This document shows positions 36,594 to 44,279 of a DNA stretch of 64,000 nt, in pieces (within the stretch, counting starts at the first letter, position 1; each line of letters starts with the position of its first letter). The stretch covers positions 1-64,000 of the forward strand of contig NZ_JACOGK010000009.1 in NCBI RefSeq assembly GCF_014269395.1, given 5' to 3'. The translations under genes were made by a program, and so were the position numbers. A model generated the notes under the pieces. It was not told the origin of the DNA. It saw only the letters and a list, made by a program, of their open reading frames with translations, and searched no databases. The DNA is from Megasphaera hominis (GTDB taxonomy: Bacteria; Bacillota; Negativicutes; Veillonellales; Megasphaeraceae).

Positions 36594-36630
36594 AGTTAAT
36601 AACAGTTAATAGGAGTAATGTTTGATAACA

Positions 36631-36673
36631 AAACAGCCCTGGTACGTGTATTCACGTATACCAGGGCTGTTTC
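36631..36673. terminator. Bidirectional terminator, lipase / WG-repeat gene
   Basis: AAACAGCCCTGGTA pairs with TACCAGGGCTGTTT (14 bp), capped by CGTG/CACG with a two-base bulge, between convergent genes. Confidence 0.9.
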
Positions 36674-36684
36674 GCATCTTGAAG

Positions 36685-38172
36685 TCAGACGAGAGTTATC
36701 TTTTTATACTGCGGCATCACCAACCATGTACCATCTGTGCGCATGATACCGTATTTTCCTTCTTGTTTAACAACGGAAAGTCCATTTCTAAAGGACGTTA
36801 CGTCTTGGATGCTGCCAGCAGGAAAGGCTGTGAGGACCTGGCAGCGGTCGTCGACGATGGCGTAGGTTTTTCCTGTTTTGGCCCATGTGACCTTTTCGTC
36901 ACCATAGGGGACGAGTGTTGTAGCTTTCGGGACTGTCCCTATAATCTGGCCCGTCGTATTGACTAAGGTTTGCTCTTTTCCTTGCCGGACGACGAGGCAG
37001 TCACTGCCCAAAAATTCGATACCGTCGTACGCAAAGGGAATGACAAGCGTACCGTTAGTCAGGTCCAGGGCGCCGAATTTGCCGTTGTCTTTATTCTTCA
37101 GTGTGGCAATGCCCAAGGTTTCCGAGAAGGTGCCGACGCTGGCGTCGTAATTTCCCGGACCGAAGAGGGTTTCACCGCGGCGGTTGACAAAAATCGTCTG
37201 GTCCTTGTTTTCGATAAACGTGCCCCAAGCACTCATGGGGTAGACGAAATGGTTCTTGCTATCGGCGACGATGTGACCCGTCCGGTCGATGTAGCCGCGT
37301 TTCACGCCATCGCGGATGAAGCCGCCCATGACCGTGCCGTCGTAGCCTGTACCGAATTGCGTGCCGATAAAGACCCCCACGACAGTGCCCCAGTTGAGGT
37401 TGCTTACGTGACGGCGATATTCAGCCAGACCGTTTTCGTAGGGATACATGTCATCAGACGGCGCGTCGAAGAGAATCTGTCCTTTTTCGTCGATGGCGAC
37501 CTTCTTGCCGGTATCAAGCTTGACGAAGGCAATACCCTCGCTGAAGGATGCCAAGACGTCCTTGTAGACAGGCGGCAGGACTGTGTGGCCTGAAGCATCG
37601 GCAAAGCCCCATTTACCGCCGTCCCGGTAGGCATGATACGGTGAGAGGGGCAGCGGCTGGCGTCGGGCGTCGTTCGGCGCTACGGTATCGCCTGTAGGCG
37701 TAATGGCCGTGACGTGTTTGACGCCGGTGACGTTGAAGATGCCCCGGTTTGTCGGCTCTATAGATTTATATTGTGGTGTGACTGTCAAATTGCCAGAGGG
37801 CCCCATGAGGCCCCATTTGCCATTATCGGCCTGAACCATGGCCAGGACACCGGGAATACCGGCTTGGCGCAGCGCTTTATCATGAGCAGATTCCTTTTGC
37901 TTCTTTACATCGTAATCGCCCATCTGCGGGAAAAGGACGGTGCCGGCGGCAATAGCCGCCCGGTCTTTATGAAAGGACGTGCTCGTATGTGTGCCTCTCT
38001 CGTGGGTCGTTTCTTTCGTCACTTCATGGGATGAAGACGCTGACGTAGCCGTATACGTGTGCTGTTCCCGCGTGTACACGTGGGCGCCTTCTTCCGCACG
38101 GACAGGCGCGGCGGCCAGGCTCAGGCAGATCAGGCAGGCCAAAAGGGCCGGGGTGATGTGTGTGTGAGTCAT
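36685..38172 (-). CDS. Exported WG-repeat protein
   Basis: A 495-residue protein with a signal peptide (ALLACLICLSLAAAPVRAEE), a Ser/Thr/His-rich linker and about six WG-type repeats (GKWGLMGPSGNLTVTPQY, GKWGFADASGHTVLPPVY, KRGYIDRTGHIVADS, NGKFGALDLTNGTLVIPFAY, EGKYGIMRTDGTWLVMPQY). WG repeats form beta-propeller-like or solenoid surfaces on exported proteins of unknown binding. ATG 38172 is six bases from AGGAGG; ATG 38175 is the alternative. Confidence 0.85.
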   Translation of the reverse strand: MTHTHITPALLACLICLSLAAAPVRAEEGAHVYTREQHTYTATSASSSHEVTKETTHERGTHTSTSFHKDRAAIAAGTVLFPQMGDYDVKKQKESAHDKALRQAGIPGVLAMVQADNGKWGLMGPSGNLTVTPQYKSIEPTNRGIFNVTGVKHVTAITPTGDTVAPNDARRQPLPLSPYHAYRDGGKWGFADASGHTVLPPVYKDVLASFSEGIAFVKLDTGKKVAIDEKGQILFDAPSDDMYPYENGLAEYRRHVSNLNWGTVVGVFIGTQFGTGYDGTVMGGFIRDGVKRGYIDRTGHIVADSKNHFVYPMSAWGTFIENKDQTIFVNRRGETLFGPGNYDASVGTFSETLGIATLKNKDNGKFGALDLTNGTLVIPFAYDGIEFLGSDCLVVRQGKEQTLVNTTGQIIGTVPKATTLVPYGDEKVTWAKTGKTYAIVDDRCQVLTAFPAGSIQDVTSFRNGLSVVKQEGKYGIMRTDGTWLVMPQYKKITLV

Positions 38173-38215
38173 CATAGACCTCCTTGTCATAGAAAAATGC
38201 GAGTCAGATGAGCGT

Positions 38216-38226
38216 ATTATACCATA
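38216..38226 (-). promoter_or_regulatory. Extended -10 promoter of the WG-repeat gene
   Basis: On the minus strand TATGGTATAAT contains TGn-TATAAT, an extended -10 element about 40 bp before the start codon. No good -35 box is seen. Confidence 0.55.
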
Positions 38227-38300
38227 GTAAAATTTATATATCTATCATTTTGAACAATGAATAATAACGAATACTAAATAAGAATAACTGGATAAGAAAA

Positions 38301-38327
38301 AAGACCTGCCCAAAGAGGACAGGTCTT
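38301..38327 (-). terminator. Terminator of the SIMPL-domain gene
   Basis: AAGACCTG/CAGGTCTT stem, with T-run on the minus strand, 12 bases after the stop codon. Confidence 0.85.
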
Positions 38328-38338
38328 GTCTGGAGTAC

Positions 38339-39061
38339 TTATAAAATGTAGAATGTCATGCTCACGGATTCACTGAGCGTATTCGTACCGGCTTCGACCG
38401 GTGTCGCTTCGGAATCAGCCATTTTTACAGCGCGCAGAGCCATCGGTGCGTAGTTGTGGCTGTATGCCGAGGAACTGCCGGAAATGTTGATTTCCTTTAC
38501 TTTGCCGAGCTGTCCGCCCGCTGCCATCGCTGCGGCTTCTGCTGCCTGACGACCGTTGTGGACGGCTTCTTTGATGAGATTCGTCTTTACGGTATCAGCG
38601 TGTTCGTTTGTAAAGCGCATATTCGTCACGCGATTTGCACCGGCGTCACCAGCTTTTTCGATGATCCGCGGAATGAGATCAAAGTCCGTGACGCGGATGG
38701 ACAAGTTGTTGGTTACCGTGTAGGAAACGATTTTGCCTTTGTCGTTGTAGTTCGGCTGCATAGAAAAGCCTGTCGTCTTCATGTCGTCTTTGCTGACACC
38801 CATGAGTTTAACGGCGTTAGTCACATTGTTCATGACTGTATTGTTATCGGTCCGGGCTTTCTGGGCGTTGGCATCTGTACTTTCCATACCGACAGTAATG
38901 TAGGCCGTATCCGGGGCAACTTCCTGTTCAGCATAGCCTGTTACGTTGACGACAGACGGGGCCGGAGCTTCAGCAGCTAAGGCTGGAGCCGACATGCCGA
39001 CAGAAACAGATGCAGCCAGAAGGGCTGCCAGAGCCAGTGTTTTCAAGGATTTCTTTTTCAT
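38339..39061 (-). CDS. Exported SIMPL (DUF541) protein
   Basis: A 240-residue protein with a signal peptide ending near APALAAEA and a SIMPL domain (VVNVTGYAEQEVAPDTAYITVGMES, YTVTNNLSIRVTDFDLIPRIIEKAGDAGANRV, ending SVSMTFYIL). The family includes periplasmic oligomeric proteins linked to oxidative or envelope stress and, in eukaryotes, a kinase-binding protein. It is monocistronic with AAGGAGGT upstream. The role here is unknown. Confidence 0.88.
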   Translation of the reverse strand: MKKKSLKTLALAALLAASVSVGMSAPALAAEAPAPSVVNVTGYAEQEVAPDTAYITVGMESTDANAQKARTDNNTVMNNVTNAVKLMGVSKDDMKTTGFSMQPNYNDKGKIVSYTVTNNLSIRVTDFDLIPRIIEKAGDAGANRVTNMRFTNEHADTVKTNLIKEAVHNGRQAAEAAAMAAGGQLGKVKEINISGSSSAYSHNYAPMALRAVKMADSEATPVEAGTNTLSESVSMTFYIL

Positions 39062-39105
39062 GAAATGACCTCCTTATTGAGCTTATAGTGGTATTTCCTG
39101 GCCTT

Positions 39106-39145
39106 ATTATAACACGGACAGGGGAAACGTGCACCTTGTCCGTGT
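39106..39145 (-). promoter_or_regulatory. SIMPL promoter and 9-bp inverted repeat
   Basis: TATAAT on the minus strand (39106-39111) abuts ACACGGACA (39112-39120), which pairs with TGTCCGTGT (39137-39145). The dyad fills the -35/-10 spacer, which suggests an operator. No close -35 consensus is seen. Confidence 0.5.
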
Positions 39146-39183
39146 GCTGCGGGCATGGCAAAGGCACAGGCATTTTAAGTGTG

Positions 39184-39258
39184 AAAAGTAGGTTTTTAAA
39201 AAGTTGACTGAGTAAACTTTTGATTTTCAAAAGAGAACTTTTCTTTTCCGTGAAAAGT
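39184..39258. promoter_or_regulatory. Cluster of AAAAGT/ACTTTT half-sites
   Basis: In the roughly 300-bp divergent gap between the SIMPL gene and thiC, five AAAAGT or ACTTTT hexamers lie within 75 bp (39184, 39199, 39216, 39237, 39253). Two form a near-perfect palindrome at 39199-39221 (AAAAGTT...AACTTTT with ACT-G-AGT inside) and two form ACTTTTC...GAAAAGT. GTGAAAAGTA is also a direct repeat. This is a possible regulator-binding array. Confidence 0.4.
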
Positions 39259-39330
39259 AAGAAAAACGATCAAAGGAATTTTTTTGCCGTTGCCTGTCCT
39301 ATGGGCGTATACACTTTGTAAAAAAAACGG

Positions 39331-39359
39331 TTGTAATTTAGGACGACTTGTATTATACT
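39331..39359 (+). promoter_or_regulatory. thiC promoter
   Basis: TTGTAA (39331-39336), 17 bp, TATACT (39354-39359). The transcript starts about 10 bp before the riboswitch. Confidence 0.75.
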
Positions 39360-39373
39360 TTGGGAAGGATAAA

Positions 39374-39454
39374 AAGCTAGGGGAGCCGTAAGGCTGAGAA
39401 AATTCTTATTTGACCCTTGAACCTGATTCGGATAATACCGACGTAGGGAAGCTG
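39374..39454 (+). promoter_or_regulatory. TPP riboswitch (THI element)
   Basis: All conserved blocks are present in order: GGGGAGCC, GGCTGAGA (39392-39399), ACCCTTGAACCTGAT (about 39413-39427), the GGATAATACCG segment and CGTAGGGAA (39442-39450). It should repress thiC when thiamine pyrophosphate is bound. Confidence 0.95.
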
Positions 39455-39468
39455 TTACCGGATATAAT

Positions 39469-39498
39469 AGCTTACCCTATGAGGGTGAGCTTTTTTTT
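39469..39498 (+). terminator. TPP riboswitch expression-platform terminator
   Basis: AGCTTACCCT pairs with AGGGTGAGCT, then T7. The 5' arm can also pair with GGGAAGCT at the riboswitch 3' end, giving the antiterminator used without ligand. Confidence 0.9.
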
Positions 39499-39534
39499 GT
39501 ATATTTTTTTGGATATGTTTAGGAGGATATTAGC

Positions 39535-40845
39535 ATGGAGTACACAACGCAAATGGATGCTGCCCGCAAGGGTATTGTGACGCCGCAGCTGAAAACGGTT
39601 GCGGAAAAGGAAAAGATGAGTGTGGAAGCCCTCATGGCTCTCGTCGCTGAAGGCAAGGTTGCCATTCCGGCAAACAAGCTGCACACGGCCTTGAGCCCGG
39701 AAGGGGTCGGCCTCAACTGCCGCACGAAAATCAACGTCAATCTTGGCGTGTCACCGGAACACAATAACCACGAAGAAGAATTGCAAAAGGTCCAGAATGC
39801 TATCGACATGAAGGCAGAAGCCATTATGGACTTGTCGAACTTTGGCAAGACACGGGAATTCCGCCGCAAGCTCGTCGGCATGTCGACGGCCATGATCGGC
39901 ACCGTACCGATGTACGACGCCGTAGGCATGCTCGATAAGGACTTGAAGGACATTTCTGTAGAAGAATTCTTCTCCGTTGTCGAGCAGCATGCAGAAGATG
40001 GTGTGGACTTCATGACGATACACTGTGGTATGAACCAGAAGACAGCGGAACGGATTAAACGCAATCCCCGTTTGACGAACGTCGTATCCCGCGGCGGGTC
40101 CCTCCTTTTTGCCTGGATGGAAATGAACAAGAAGGAAAACCCGTTCTACGAATACTACGATCGTCTGCTGGATATTTGCGAAAAGTACGATGTAACCCTG
40201 AGCCTCGGTGATGCCTGCCGTCCGGGCTGTACGCATGACGCGACAGATGCCGCGCAGATTGAAGAGCTGATCACCTTGGGCGAACTGACAAAACGTGCAT
40301 GGGAACACAATGTTCAGGTCATGATCGAAGGCCCGGGCCACATGGTACTGACGGAAATCGCTGCCAACATGAAGCTGGAAAAACGGCTCTGCCACAATGC
40401 GCCGTTCTACGTTCTCGGACCCCTCGTTACGGACATCGCACCTGGCTATGACCACATTACCAGTGCCATAGGCGGTGCCATTGCCGGTTCCTGTGGCGCC
40501 GACTTCCTCTGCTACGTCACGCCGGCGGAACACCTCCGTCTGCCCACCGTAGAAGATGTGAAGGAAGGGATCATTGCCGCCCGCATCGCCGCTCACGCTG
40601 CGGATTTGGCCAAGGGAGTCCCCGGCGCCCAGGCCTGGGATGACGCCATGAGCAAGGCCCGTGTAGACGTAGATTTCGACAAGATGATTTCTTTGGCAAT
40701 CGACCCGGAAAAAGCACGCCGCTACTATGAATCAAGCAAGCCTGAATGTGAAGGCACATGCTCCATGTGCGGTCGTATGTGTCCGGCCCGGACAATGAAA
40801 AAAATCCTCGCCGGCGAGGACGTATCGCTCCTGGAAGACTGCTAA
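39535..40845 (+). CDS. thiC: HMP-P synthase ThiC
   Basis: A 436-residue radical SAM enzyme that rearranges aminoimidazole ribotide to the thiamine pyrimidine. It is the short (non-plant, non-enterobacterial) form. The C-terminal iron-sulfur ligands are CSMCGRMC, and the body has [35 protein letters not shown] and [16 protein letters not shown] precedes the ATG. It is monocistronic under a TPP riboswitch; other thiamine genes must lie elsewhere. Confidence 0.97.
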   Translation: MEYTTQMDAARKGIVTPQLKTVAEKEKMSVEALMALVAEGKVAIPANKLHTALSPEGVGLNCRTKINVNLGVSPEHNNHEEELQKVQNAIDMKAEAIMDLSNFGKTREFRRKLVGMSTAMIGTVPMYDAVGMLDKDLKDISVEEFFSVVEQHAEDGVDFMTIHCGMNQKTAERIKRNPRLTNVVSRGGSLLFAWMEMNKKENPFYEYYDRLLDICEKYDVTLSLGDACRPGCTHDATDAAQIEELITLGELTKRAWEHNVQVMIEGPGHMVLTEIAANMKLEKRLCHNAPFYVLGPLVTDIAPGYDHITSAIGGAIAGSCGADFLCYVTPAEHLRLPTVEDVKEGIIAARIAAHAADLAKGVPGAQAWDDAMSKARVDVDFDKMISLAIDPEKARRYYESSKPECEGTCSMCGRMCPARTMKKILAGEDVSLLEDC

Positions 40846-40866
40846 GCGCAACGAAACGGCGCACAC

Positions 40867-40896
40867 AAAAAAGACTCCTGATAGGGAGTCTTTTTT
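40867..40896. terminator. Bidirectional terminator, thiC / ppx
   Basis: AAAAGACTCC and GGGAGTCTTTT form the stem with A- and T-runs on either side, between convergent genes. Confidence 0.9.
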
Positions 40897-40929
40897 GTAT
40901 TTATAGGATTATATTATAATTTCTATACA

Positions 40930-42459
40930 TTATTTCCAGACGAGGAGAAGCGTAGCGCCGAATTCCTTTTTGAACTGCTTGAGGAGCTGGCTCATTTCGT
41001 ATTCCGCTGCGTTGTACGTAGCTCCCGGCGTAACCGTAATGACCAGGACGACGACGTTTTCAGCGTACGTCATTTCTATATTTTCTACGAGCTGTTCGTA
41101 CGTCAGGTCTGATGCTTCGGCCAGAGCCAGGAGTGTCGACAGGCGGCGGATCATGGTCCAATCGTCTTCTGACGGCATCGTGCCGTAGCGGTACGCCCGC
41201 ATAGTCCGGCGGCTAATGCCGTGATGGAAGCCGGCAATGAAGGAAGCATTAATCTGTTCCATCTGGGTCAGGCCATAGAGGGGTGCATGGCCGATGATGA
41301 AGGCTGAATGGCGGGCGTGGTCGTAATAGTTGATGACCTTGCCAACATCGTGCATCTTGGCCGCTGTAACGAGGAGACGTTTTTCCTTCGGCCCGTACCC
41401 GTGCAGAGGCTGTAAGAGATCGAAGAGAAGCTCCGAAATTCGCGTGACCTGGCGGATGTGAGCCGGATTCATGCCCGGTACGGTCTTTAAGTAGTTGGCA
41501 ATGCTCGCGTCGAGAATGTCGTCAAAGCACGGGCTGTCTGCCTGGTTGAGGGCGGCGTAATATTCAAAGAAAAGGCCTTCACGGAGGCCGCAGCCGCTGA
41601 TGATCATTTCGCTGCTGCCGGTCATTTCAAAGAGGGCCTCAATGACGGCCGTACCGGCTAAAATGAGGTCAGCCCGGTCGGCAGAAAGGCCGGGGATCTT
41701 TTTCCGTTCGGTTGCCGGCGTATTAGTAAGCGTACGGGCCAGCTCCATAAAGTTGTCGTACGACAAGATGTAGTTGTGAATCTTTTGCAGCTCATAGCCC
41801 GTAGCGCGCTGGTCCATTTTGGCAAAGGTACGGGCTGTGCCGCCAATACCGATGAGAGGCAGGCCCGTGCCGGCAATATAGGCAACGTCTTCCAGCTCTT
41901 CCATAATGTACTCGCGGCACGCTGTCAGAGCTGTTTCGCCCGGGTCCGTACTGGTGTTGAAGCGTTCCGTCAGGGTAACGGCCCCGATAGGAACGGAGAC
42001 GGCCTTTTCGACCTTACCGCCCCGTACGAGGGACAGTTCCACGCTGGCACCGCCCAAGTCGAAGAGGACGAAATCCTGGGCGTTAATCGTATTGATGACG
42101 CCCAGGTAGCCCAAGTAGGCTTCCCGTTCACCTGTAATGACTTCCATGGTAATGCCTGTTTCGGCGTTAATGCGCTGGAGAAACGCGGCGCCGTTTTTGG
42201 CATTACGCACTGCTGCTGTAGCTACAGCCAGACAATTGTGTATGTCGCCGACGTCCATCATGTGCTTGTAGACCTTGAGACAGGTCAGTGCCCGTTCCAT
42301 GCCTGCATCGCTTAGCTCACCGGAAACGCTCAGGCCATGGCCGAGACGGATGGCTTCTTTTTCCTGATAGAGAAAGGAATAGGCGCCGTTATCTGCGATT
42401 TGCAGGGCGACGAAACGGATGGAGTTGGACCCCATATCAATGATGGCTATTTTTTCCAT
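40930..42459 (-). CDS. ppx: Ppx/GppA exopolyphosphatase with HD domain
   Basis: A 509-residue enzyme with an actin-like phosphatase core (IIDMGSNSIRFV; ATAAVRNAKNG; EVITGEREAYLGYLGV; LFDLGGASVELSL; IGIGGTARTF) and a C-terminal HD-like domain (AAKMHDVGKVINYYDHARHSAF). It should degrade polyphosphate from the chain end and possibly pppGpp. Catalytic motifs are intact. It is divergent from a degenerate paralogue and ppk, making a synthesis/breakdown locus. Confidence 0.9.
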   Translation of the reverse strand: MEKIAIIDMGSNSIRFVALQIADNGAYSFLYQEKEAIRLGHGLSVSGELSDAGMERALTCLKVYKHMMDVGDIHNCLAVATAAVRNAKNGAAFLQRINAETGITMEVITGEREAYLGYLGVINTINAQDFVLFDLGGASVELSLVRGGKVEKAVSVPIGAVTLTERFNTSTDPGETALTACREYIMEELEDVAYIAGTGLPLIGIGGTARTFAKMDQRATGYELQKIHNYILSYDNFMELARTLTNTPATERKKIPGLSADRADLILAGTAVIEALFEMTGSSEMIISGCGLREGLFFEYYAALNQADSPCFDDILDASIANYLKTVPGMNPAHIRQVTRISELLFDLLQPLHGYGPKEKRLLVTAAKMHDVGKVINYYDHARHSAFIIGHAPLYGLTQMEQINASFIAGFHHGISRRTMRAYRYGTMPSEDDWTMIRRLSTLLALAEASDLTYEQLVENIEMTYAENVVVLVITVTPGATYNAAEYEMSQLLKQFKKEFGATLLLVWK

Positions 42460-42719
42460 TGGTATACCTCACTTTGCTTATCCTTATGGCACGAAAAACG
42501 GTACAAAAAAACAGTGTGCTGAAAACAATCCGTAATTGCTTATTACAGCAGCGACTGTCGTACGTCTGTCTAGATTTTAACATATATAACACCGGCAATA
42601 TACCAGGTCTGTCTATAATTTTACATAATTTATACTAAAAAAGAAAGTATAATCGTCACAAATCATGTATAATGAAATGAAGTAAAGTGAGAATATTGAG
42701 AGAACAGCGAGGTTTTACT

Positions 42720-44276
42720 ATGGAAAATAATACCAGGCACTACTTTGGTATCATCCATATCGGTACCGTAAACATGGCCATGAAGATTATTTCCTTCACG
42801 TCCCTGGATGATATGGAGGTCATAGAAAATGTGTCCCAGGAAGTGGAATATGGCGAAGAGGTCTTCAAGACCCATCACGTCAGCTTCCAGTCGCTCAATG
42901 AAATCTGCCGTATCCTGACGGGTTTCCGCCAGCTCCTAAAGGACTATGATGTGACCGATGTACGAGTGATTACGACGACTGCGATCCGCGAAGCCGATAA
43001 TATGCTCAACGCATTAGACCAGATCTACGTGCGTACGGGCTTTACTGTAGAAGTGGTCCATATGGCTAAGGAAATTTACTACAAATTCTTTGGCCTTTAC
43101 TATCACGTGCTCAAAGGGAAATTTAATTTTGCCAGCCAGGCCGTACTCCTCATCGACATCACGTCCGGTGGCATGGGGCTTACGTGCTGGCAGAACGATG
43201 AACTCCTGTTTCAGGAAAATGTGTACCTCGGCTCCCTGCGGATTTTGGAGAACTTTACGAAAAAGCAGCGCCAGCACTTATCTTTTCCTACGGCTGTGCG
43301 GGAATTCATTCATGGCAACCTGGCCCCTTTATGGGCAAACGTCCAGGCTCACCAGATTCAGTACGTCGTCCTTTCGGGAAAATCAGCAGTGCTCTTAGGG
43401 CGCCTTATGCATATGGAGCCACAAAACGGCGTGACCCTCATCAGGCCCCGCGATTTCATTCAGTTCGTCCAGTCCTTCCACGGCCTGACACCCATCAAGC
43501 TGGTGCAAAATTGCGGCCTGTCCGAAGGGCTGGCTAACGTCATCATGCCGACGATTATGCTTTATTATGAATTGTTCCGCACTATCGATGTGGATATGAT
43601 CGTCCTCATGCGCACGACCTTTACAGAAGGCTATTCCATGCACTATATTGCAGAAACGACCAATGCGCCTTACAGGGAGCACCAGCACGCCCTGCTCCTC
43701 GGCCTGGCCCGTACCATTGCCAGCCGGTATCTCTACGATCCGGCCCATTCGGCCCGCGTAGAAAGCTACTCGGCCACACTTTTTAAAGCAATGCAAAAGC
43801 TCGGTGGCATGAGCGAACGGGCAGGGTATCTGCTGCGGTTGGCGGCGATTCTGCACGAAACGGGTAAGTTTATCAACATGCGCAAGCACCGCGTTTGCTC
43901 GTACGAACTGATCCGCCGGACAGATCTTTTCGGACTGACCGACGAAGAAAAGGAAGTCGTCGCTTGTGTAGCGGCATACGTTAATATGAGTGCTACGACA
44001 GATCTTTCCGCAGATATTGTCGAACGGCGGCTGGAACCGGAAATCGAACTTCTCGTGTCGAAGCTGCAGGCCATTTTCTCCTTGGCCGATGCTCTCGATA
44101 AAAGTCATACAGGCAAGATTACAGCCATCCGGGCAGAACTACAAGAGGAAGAACTGATCGTTCATTATGAACGGCGTCTCGACATTTCCCTGGAACGGTG
44201 GATGTTTGCCAAGGTCAGCGTTAATTTTGAAGAAGTCTTCGGTGTAACGCCGAAGCTTGTGAAAGGACAGGTGTAA
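42720..44276 (+). CDS. Degenerate Ppx/GppA-like protein in the ppk operon
   Basis: A 518-residue paralogue of the neighbouring Ppx. The overall order is kept (IRE of TTTAIREADNM, HMAKEIYYKFFGL, HD-like LHETGKFINMRKHR), but the phosphate-binding loops have decayed: DxGSNS is IHIGTVNM, and DxGGxS is IDITSGGM. The HD pair is HE. It is probably a regulatory or binding pseudo-enzyme. It is followed by ppk after three bases. ATG 42720 is chosen; an in-frame start at 42687 lacks a good ribosome site. Confidence 0.75.
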   Translation: MENNTRHYFGIIHIGTVNMAMKIISFTSLDDMEVIENVSQEVEYGEEVFKTHHVSFQSLNEICRILTGFRQLLKDYDVTDVRVITTTAIREADNMLNALDQIYVRTGFTVEVVHMAKEIYYKFFGLYYHVLKGKFNFASQAVLLIDITSGGMGLTCWQNDELLFQENVYLGSLRILENFTKKQRQHLSFPTAVREFIHGNLAPLWANVQAHQIQYVVLSGKSAVLLGRLMHMEPQNGVTLIRPRDFIQFVQSFHGLTPIKLVQNCGLSEGLANVIMPTIMLYYELFRTIDVDMIVLMRTTFTEGYSMHYIAETTNAPYREHQHALLLGLARTIASRYLYDPAHSARVESYSATLFKAMQKLGGMSERAGYLLRLAAILHETGKFINMRKHRVCSYELIRRTDLFGLTDEEKEVVACVAAYVNMSATTDLSADIVERRLEPEIELLVSKLQAIFSLADALDKSHTGKITAIRAELQEEELIVHYERRLDISLERWMFAKVSVNFEEVFGVTPKLVKGQV

Positions 44277-44279
44277 GCC

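Noticed and set aside
36590..36622. Short AGAGTTAATA/ACAGTTAATA repeats after the lipase frame
   Set aside because: Low-complexity AT-rich tail of the gene; too short and irregular to call a repeat element.
40756..40790. Unusual cysteine spacing in ThiC ([10 protein letters not shown]2CX3C)
   Set aside because: It differs from the long-form CX2CX4C, but this spacing is, as far as I recall, normal for short-form ThiC, so it was not reported as novel.
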